The notes below the pieces were generated by a model. The model was not told the DNA's origin, made no database searches, and worked only from the letters and a program-made list of their open reading frames with translations. This document shows, piece after piece, positions 7,601 through 9,671 of a stretch of DNA of 9,671 nucleotides. The position numbers and the translations under genes were made by a program. Position 1 is the first letter of the stretch. Each line of letters starts with the position of its first letter. The DNA is from Euryarchaeota archaeon UBA550 (GTDB lineage Archaea > Thermoplasmatota > Poseidoniia > Poseidoniales > Poseidoniaceae): the NCBI GenBank assembly GCA_002506705.1, contig DAYA01000070.1, forward strand, positions 1 to 9,671, written 5' to 3'.

Positions 7601-9427
7601 AACCAACCTTGATTCACCCTGAGGAGCGTTTGCACTGCCAGCAACATCTGTCCACGCTAGTGTTATTTCGATACCGGAGGTTGGGTCCAAATCAAATTGG
7701 TAGAGTGTTGAAAATCCTGCATTGAGTGTTCGAGAATTGTCATGGTAAGTTGAAAGTACGTTTCCATTGTGTTCTGGTAATACGGAACCTGCGACAGAAA
7801 CTTGCCCCCACCCTTCCTCTGAATTCGGAATATTGGGAGTCCCAAGATCTACTGCCCCATTTATGGTGGCTGCTTTCAGGAGTGCTGCAGTAGGATTAGT
7901 GATTCCTACATCTTCTCGAATGAATTCACGAATTAAGGAAACCGAGCCCCCTGCCACGGCGGTCGCCTGACTGGAGCCGGAGAGTGACATGTACATGTCA
8001 TTGCCATTTGTGTGGGTTCCTGAACCACAACTTGTCCCAACTGGAATCGCAGCTTCTTCAGCCCTTCCAGAACAAATAGCAACACCTGGAGCGACTATGT
8101 CAGGCTTTACCCTACCATCCAAAGAGGGACCAAGCGATGAAAAATTAGCTACACTGCCACTTGGACTTGTAGTAGAAGCACCTACAGAAAGGACGTTTTT
8201 CGCGGTAGATGGGGCCATCACACTAGAGGAGTTTTGAGAAGGGTCATCTCCAGCAGAAAAGATTGGAAGGAATTCAGGGTTATCGTTAACGAATACGTCA
8301 ACGGACCTTGAGTCAGCCGTATATGCACCGTAGTTTCCATTCAGCCCCCAAGCGTTGACGGCTACTCTGGACCCTTCTTGTTCAGCGTGATTTAGCATAT
8401 CATAAATCGAACCGATTCTCCCGAAAATTCCTGTCGGGTTGTGTTCCAATGCATATGCAACGACATATGCCCCAGGAGCAATCCCCTCAGCGCTTGAGTC
8501 ACCTGTTCCATCTCCTGCCAGTGTAATTGCTACGTGTGTGCCATGACCACCGTTTGTATCATCGGAATTAGGGTCTAGTCCATATTGGGTGTAAACGCCG
8601 GCGATCCTGCCAAAAATGTCGGGGTGGTCTTGGTCTATTCCGGTGTCTGTGAATGTGATTTTCTCACCTGAACCATCGAGACCCAAGGATGAGTTCTTGA
8701 GTTCAGGAATTCCAACGATTGCTCCTGCTACGGCATTTGTTAACCTAATTTCGTGTGCTTTTTCTGCCCAAATTATTCGACCGTCTCTTGCTAGAGATTC
8801 TAGGTTAGGATATCCTTTAACTTCGCACAAATGCAATCCACACCATGCTTCATCAGCTCCCATTGAAACTAAGTCCACCGCTAGAAGTTCGAGTGAAGAA
8901 GGCTTCAAGTCTGGGGCAGGAATTATTGAAATGAAATCTGTAGTTCTATCCACCGATTCGGAGACTCTCCAACCAGGCATCATAGCGCCTGCCCATCTGA
9001 CAGATTCATCGCTCTGAAGGTTAGCAAGGTCGTCAGGATGGGAGAGTCTTACTAGCCAATTTGATGAACCTAGATTGTCGAGTATGAAGAGATTGTACTC
9101 ATCAACAATATCATAGAGTAATGTTCCAGTGTGGTGCTTGAGTTGAATAATTGCCATCCCTGTCGTACGGTAATCATTAGAATCATCCAGGCGTGATTTA
9201 GGCAGATCATCTGTCAGTGGATCGAATGATCCAGATTCTAAATGTATGTTATAATCAAGAGATTTTAGTGAAGATTGAGAGGTGTCAATCGGTTGTATTG
9301 CGTGCCAATTTGCGGCAGCAATATCACGCTCGCTAGCCTCTACTTCGATTGGATTGTCACTAGCTGTTGACAATGGTGCAAGGAGGAGTATTGCGAGGAT
9401 GATTACTGTCCTTCGCTGCGCCAACAT
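4652..9427 (-). CDS. Giant membrane-anchored subtilisin-family (S8) serine protease
   Basis: A 1591-residue extracytoplasmic peptidase, probably for degrading external protein or processing surface proteins. From the N-terminus it has a signal peptide (about 1-22, cleavage near STA-S) and a pro-region (about 30-235). The S8 catalytic domain (about 245-555) has Asp261 in FTDTGID, His295 in GGHGTHVA and Ser486 in SGSSQA; VNAWG (357-361) is the likely oxyanion region. A beta-sandwich like the C-terminal domain of KP-43-type subtilases spans about 555-685. A CARDB-like domain spans about 688-800, then another beta domain to about 955, then four NEW3-like Ig domains (about 970-1412). One membrane helix (about 1423-1445) ends in RRIKR. 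By the positive-inside rule the last ~145 residues are cytoplasmic; they hold Pro-rich repeats and an aromatic terminal motif. The start at 9427 is chosen because the signal peptide begins there; an upstream in-frame start at 9514 would enter the GAPDH gene. Confidence 0.96.
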   Translation of the reverse strand: MLAQRRTVIILAILLLAPLSTASDNPIEVEASERDIAAANWHAIQPIDTSQSSLKSLDYNIHLESGSFDPLTDDLPKSRLDDSNDYRTTGMAIIQLKHHTGTLLYDIVDEYNLFILDNLGSSNWLVRLSHPDDLANLQSDESVRWAGAMMPGWRVSESVDRTTDFISIIPAPDLKPSSLELLAVDLVSMGADEAWCGLHLCEVKGYPNLESLARDGRIIWAEKAHEIRLTNAVAGAIVGIPELKNSSLGLDGSGEKITFTDTGIDQDHPDIFGRIAGVYTQYGLDPNSDDTNGGHGTHVAITLAGDGTGDSSAEGIAPGAYVVAYALEHNPTGIFGRIGSIYDMLNHAEQEGSRVAVNAWGLNGNYGAYTADSRSVDVFVNDNPEFLPIFSAGDDPSQNSSSVMAPSTAKNVLSVGASTTSPSGSVANFSSLGPSLDGRVKPDIVAPGVAICSGRAEEAAIPVGTSCGSGTHTNGNDMYMSLSGSSQATAVAGGSVSLIREFIREDVGITNPTAALLKAATINGAVDLGTPNIPNSEEGWGQVSVAGSVLPEHNGNVLSTYHDNSRTLNAGFSTLYQFDLDPTSGIEITLAWTDVAGSANAPQGESRLVNDLDLKLTAPDGTVYKGNVFANGFSTPNGVHDSVNNIERIKISPNSVLPSGKWQLTVSHAGGLEQAYALVVTADATLDEKADLIVFDGSIFPSSASPLQNDLITLRLSWLNQGTSDAGQFKVKLEDLTEGTIVFEGTRQSLDAGLVDSITIYHSFTSTGDHDMRLTVDVDSQIDEINDELSGVNNNIEEMTISVSALGVRLVALDENGQENANMVNQTIDPSESEGYTWPVVLKHEGTGQQSVKLQLSQVQIPHPVRDDLLLPPEDTWSRTSDLSGPFTLSPMGQSGDSIYLNITMNDDDADLSGQTKRFAMAGTYVMDVTAKYSNNPTVKHTIRLKLVVEEVKDVQVAPAGTTGLEAIPGGSTAFSISVRNIGNSPAVYDLDCVSENRWVVELGGSNSSSYSFEPLDILEYLPMQVRLYVPPVTDGLPAAGATDSITCSVTSQTDLSLNISETVTLTVKALESFSTDLIDHEGIPVGPATTARDVNVDTAERLNLSLIIENTGNAPLDLTVRVNPELTTWTIQVRTDSQTNNREVTIEILPGQTGEVEFEVLVSPVAERNDENRLVIKTSQDVSNFIINETTLVVKDEIGLLISPPTNGTLDVTPNGEFTYTTLMIENTGNSQIGLEWTNSLPLDGWEVGFAAPPTILGPRESSELIVGIKAPVNELTSTTFDIGIYATINNGFETLQVSESYPVKVQAGAFCSIEYDEESRPLLGIDRNDNSMQTITIRNVGNVPLDSTLIATVDAKDWDVSLSKEEISNLAPGESVDAEVKVETNDDTKAGIEELTLSCGSATATLEISVKNTQSQGGLFGIVSPTVGYSVIAALILCVAIIARRIKRSAPRDTSGEDLVAPDAHSIPDDGARMRAVMDSVVGQESLASGGVSAEEIADALAKSIPSLPPPSAPAMVPQGRPPSAIPAGRPPVAIPQGRPPAPAPQPPVPQVPAPQVGPPLPPGGLPPGWTMEQWQYYGHQWLAQQGQQ
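4673..4729 (-). other. Aromatic C-terminal motif in the protease cytoplasmic tail
   Basis: Residues 1567-1585 read GLPPGWTMEQWQYYGHQWL and are followed only by AQQGQQ. Dense Trp/Tyr directly after a Pro-rich linker is unlike random disorder and suggests a short folded or partner-binding segment inside the cell. Its position at the extreme C-terminus, beyond the membrane helix, fits a sorting, docking or assembly signal. That role is an inference; I cannot name a characterised family for it. Confidence 0.5.
4787..4867 (-). repeat. Three tandem 9-residue Pro-rich repeats in the protease tail
   Basis: Residues 1521-1547 consist of three units, QGRPPSAIP, AGRPPVAIP and QGRPPAPAP. The 27-nt periodicity shows in the DNA as two copies of AGGAATTGC on the plus strand, at 4814-4822 and 4841-4849. 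The GRPP core is invariant, while the third unit has lost the AIP ending. The repeats lie between the membrane helix and the aromatic terminal motif. Such repeats can form a stiff polyproline spacer or bind partner domains, and can change copy number between strains. Confidence 0.7.
5192..6520 (-). repeat. Four diverged NEW3-like Ig domains forming the protease stalk
   Basis: Four beta-sandwich units share the signature N-x-G-N followed 18-19 residues later by Trp. They are NIGN (981) with W999, NTGN (1111) with W1130, NTGN (1228) with W1247, and NVGN (1341) with W1360. The period is about 113-130 residues. This matches the NEW3 pattern seen in archaeal and bacterial surface proteins. The array ends about ten residues before the membrane helix, so it probably serves as a rigid spacer that holds the catalytic domain away from the membrane. 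Confidence 0.7.
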
Positions 9428-9470
9428 AAATATCCGGAATGCGCATATGTACTTGAATACAAGCCCCTGC

Positions 9471-9488
9471 TGAGCCCTAAAGGGCTCA
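9471..9488. other. Perfect palindrome at the GAPDH stop codon
   Basis: The plus strand reads TGAGCCCTAAAGGGCTCA: 8-bp perfect arms around a 2-nt centre. On the minus strand the first three bases, TGA, are the GAPDH stop codon. The palindrome lies 44 bases before the protease ATG. It could be a hairpin at the GAPDH mRNA 3' end or a two-fold operator for the protease gene. No T-run follows in either direction, so a classical terminator is not supported. With so small a centre, a DNA-binding site for a dimeric regulator is at least as plausible as an RNA hairpin. Confidence 0.5.
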
Positions 9489-9671
9489 TTCAAACATGGA
9501 TGCAATTGCTGCATCTGTTTTCTGAACAGATACCCGCCAATCCGATTCTGTACCCATCAGAGCACGTATTGCATCTATGTTCTCTGGAATCACATCAGAT
9601 TCTTGGTGTATTGCCTGGAAATAATACAGATTGTTACCAACCAACTTGACTCCATCTTCCCATACGAAGAT
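9486..9671 (-). CDS. gap: Glyceraldehyde-3-phosphate dehydrogenase, archaeal type II, C-terminal 61 residues
   Basis: An open frame enters from the right edge and ends at TGA (9488-9486); the 5' part is outside the window. Its last 61 residues include YYFQAIHQESDVIPENIDAIRAL, given here in pieces as YYFQAI and HQESDVIPENIDAIRAL, then MGTESDWRVSVQKTDAAIASMFE. This matches the conserved C-terminal helix region of archaeal type II phosphorylating GAPDH, where HQES, VPENIDAIRA and SIEKTD-type sequences are hallmarks. The enzyme interconverts glyceraldehyde-3-phosphate and 1,3-bisphosphoglycerate with NAD(P) in central carbon metabolism. The catalytic and nucleotide-binding domains cannot be inspected here. 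The identification is from memory of the family and is fairly specific. It is followed at once by the palindrome and the protease gene. Confidence 0.85.
   Translation of the reverse strand: MFVWEDGVKLVGNNLYYFQAIHQESDVIPENIDAIRALMGTESDWRVSVQKTDAAIASMFE

Noticed and set aside
8616..9017. Plus-strand 133-codon frame antisense to the protease
   Set aside because: It lies opposite the conserved pro-region and catalytic Asp region, has no recognisable motif, and is explained by codon bias in the sense gene.
9471..9488. Intrinsic transcription terminator after GAPDH
   Set aside because: The arms are perfect, but no T-run follows on either strand and the 2-nt centre is too small for a stable RNA loop without opening base pairs.
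9428..9514. N-terminal extension of the protease by 29 residues
   Set aside because: It would bury the signal peptide, cross the palindrome and overlap the GAPDH coding end.

Overview
This window looks archaeal, most probably a marine Thermoplasmatota of the Poseidoniales (Marine Group II) type. The evidence is an archaeal/eukaryal RNase P protein (Rpp21), the C-terminus of an archaeal type II glyceraldehyde-3-phosphate dehydrogenase, and a very large secreted, membrane-anchored subtilase. Shine-Dalgarno signals are weak, the genes are tightly packed, and base composition is intermediate. The order-level assignment rests on general familiarity with such genomes and is an inference; the archaeal assignment is solid.

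Every gene lies on the minus strand, so transcription reads from right to left. At the right edge is the end of the GAPDH gene (9486-9671, 5' end outside the window). Its stop codon forms one arm of a perfect palindrome (9471-9488). Next comes a 1591-residue subtilisin-family protease (4652-9427) with a signal peptide, a catalytic domain, a beta-sandwich stalk, a C-terminal membrane helix and a proline-rich cytoplasmic tail. It is followed at short spacing by a zinc-LID adenylate kinase (3993-4625), the RNase P protein Rpp21/Rnp4 (3642-3983), a YhbY-like CRM-domain RNA-binding protein (3377-3700, start overlapping rnp4), an ArsB/NhaD-superfamily membrane transporter (1666-3339), and a zinc-ribbon plus TPR protein with a long acidic linker (188-1603). 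Gaps are 26 nt or less, or overlapping, from the protease through the CRM gene, then 37 and about 62 nt. Co-transcription of much of the block is therefore likely.

The left 187 bases hold no convincing protein gene. They carry a good archaeal BRE/TATA-like promoter on the minus strand, followed by sequence able to form hairpins and resembling the 5' domain of archaeal SRP (7S) RNA. That RNA is cut off by the window edge.

Functionally the block mixes housekeeping (nucleotide balance, tRNA 5' processing, probable ribosome or RNA binding) with cell-surface functions (protein degradation, ion transport). The least explained parts are the protease's cytoplasmic tail, with its 9-residue Pro repeats and aromatic C-terminal motif, the zinc-ribbon/TPR protein, and the structured RNA candidate. 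I see no mobile element, CRISPR array or defence system.
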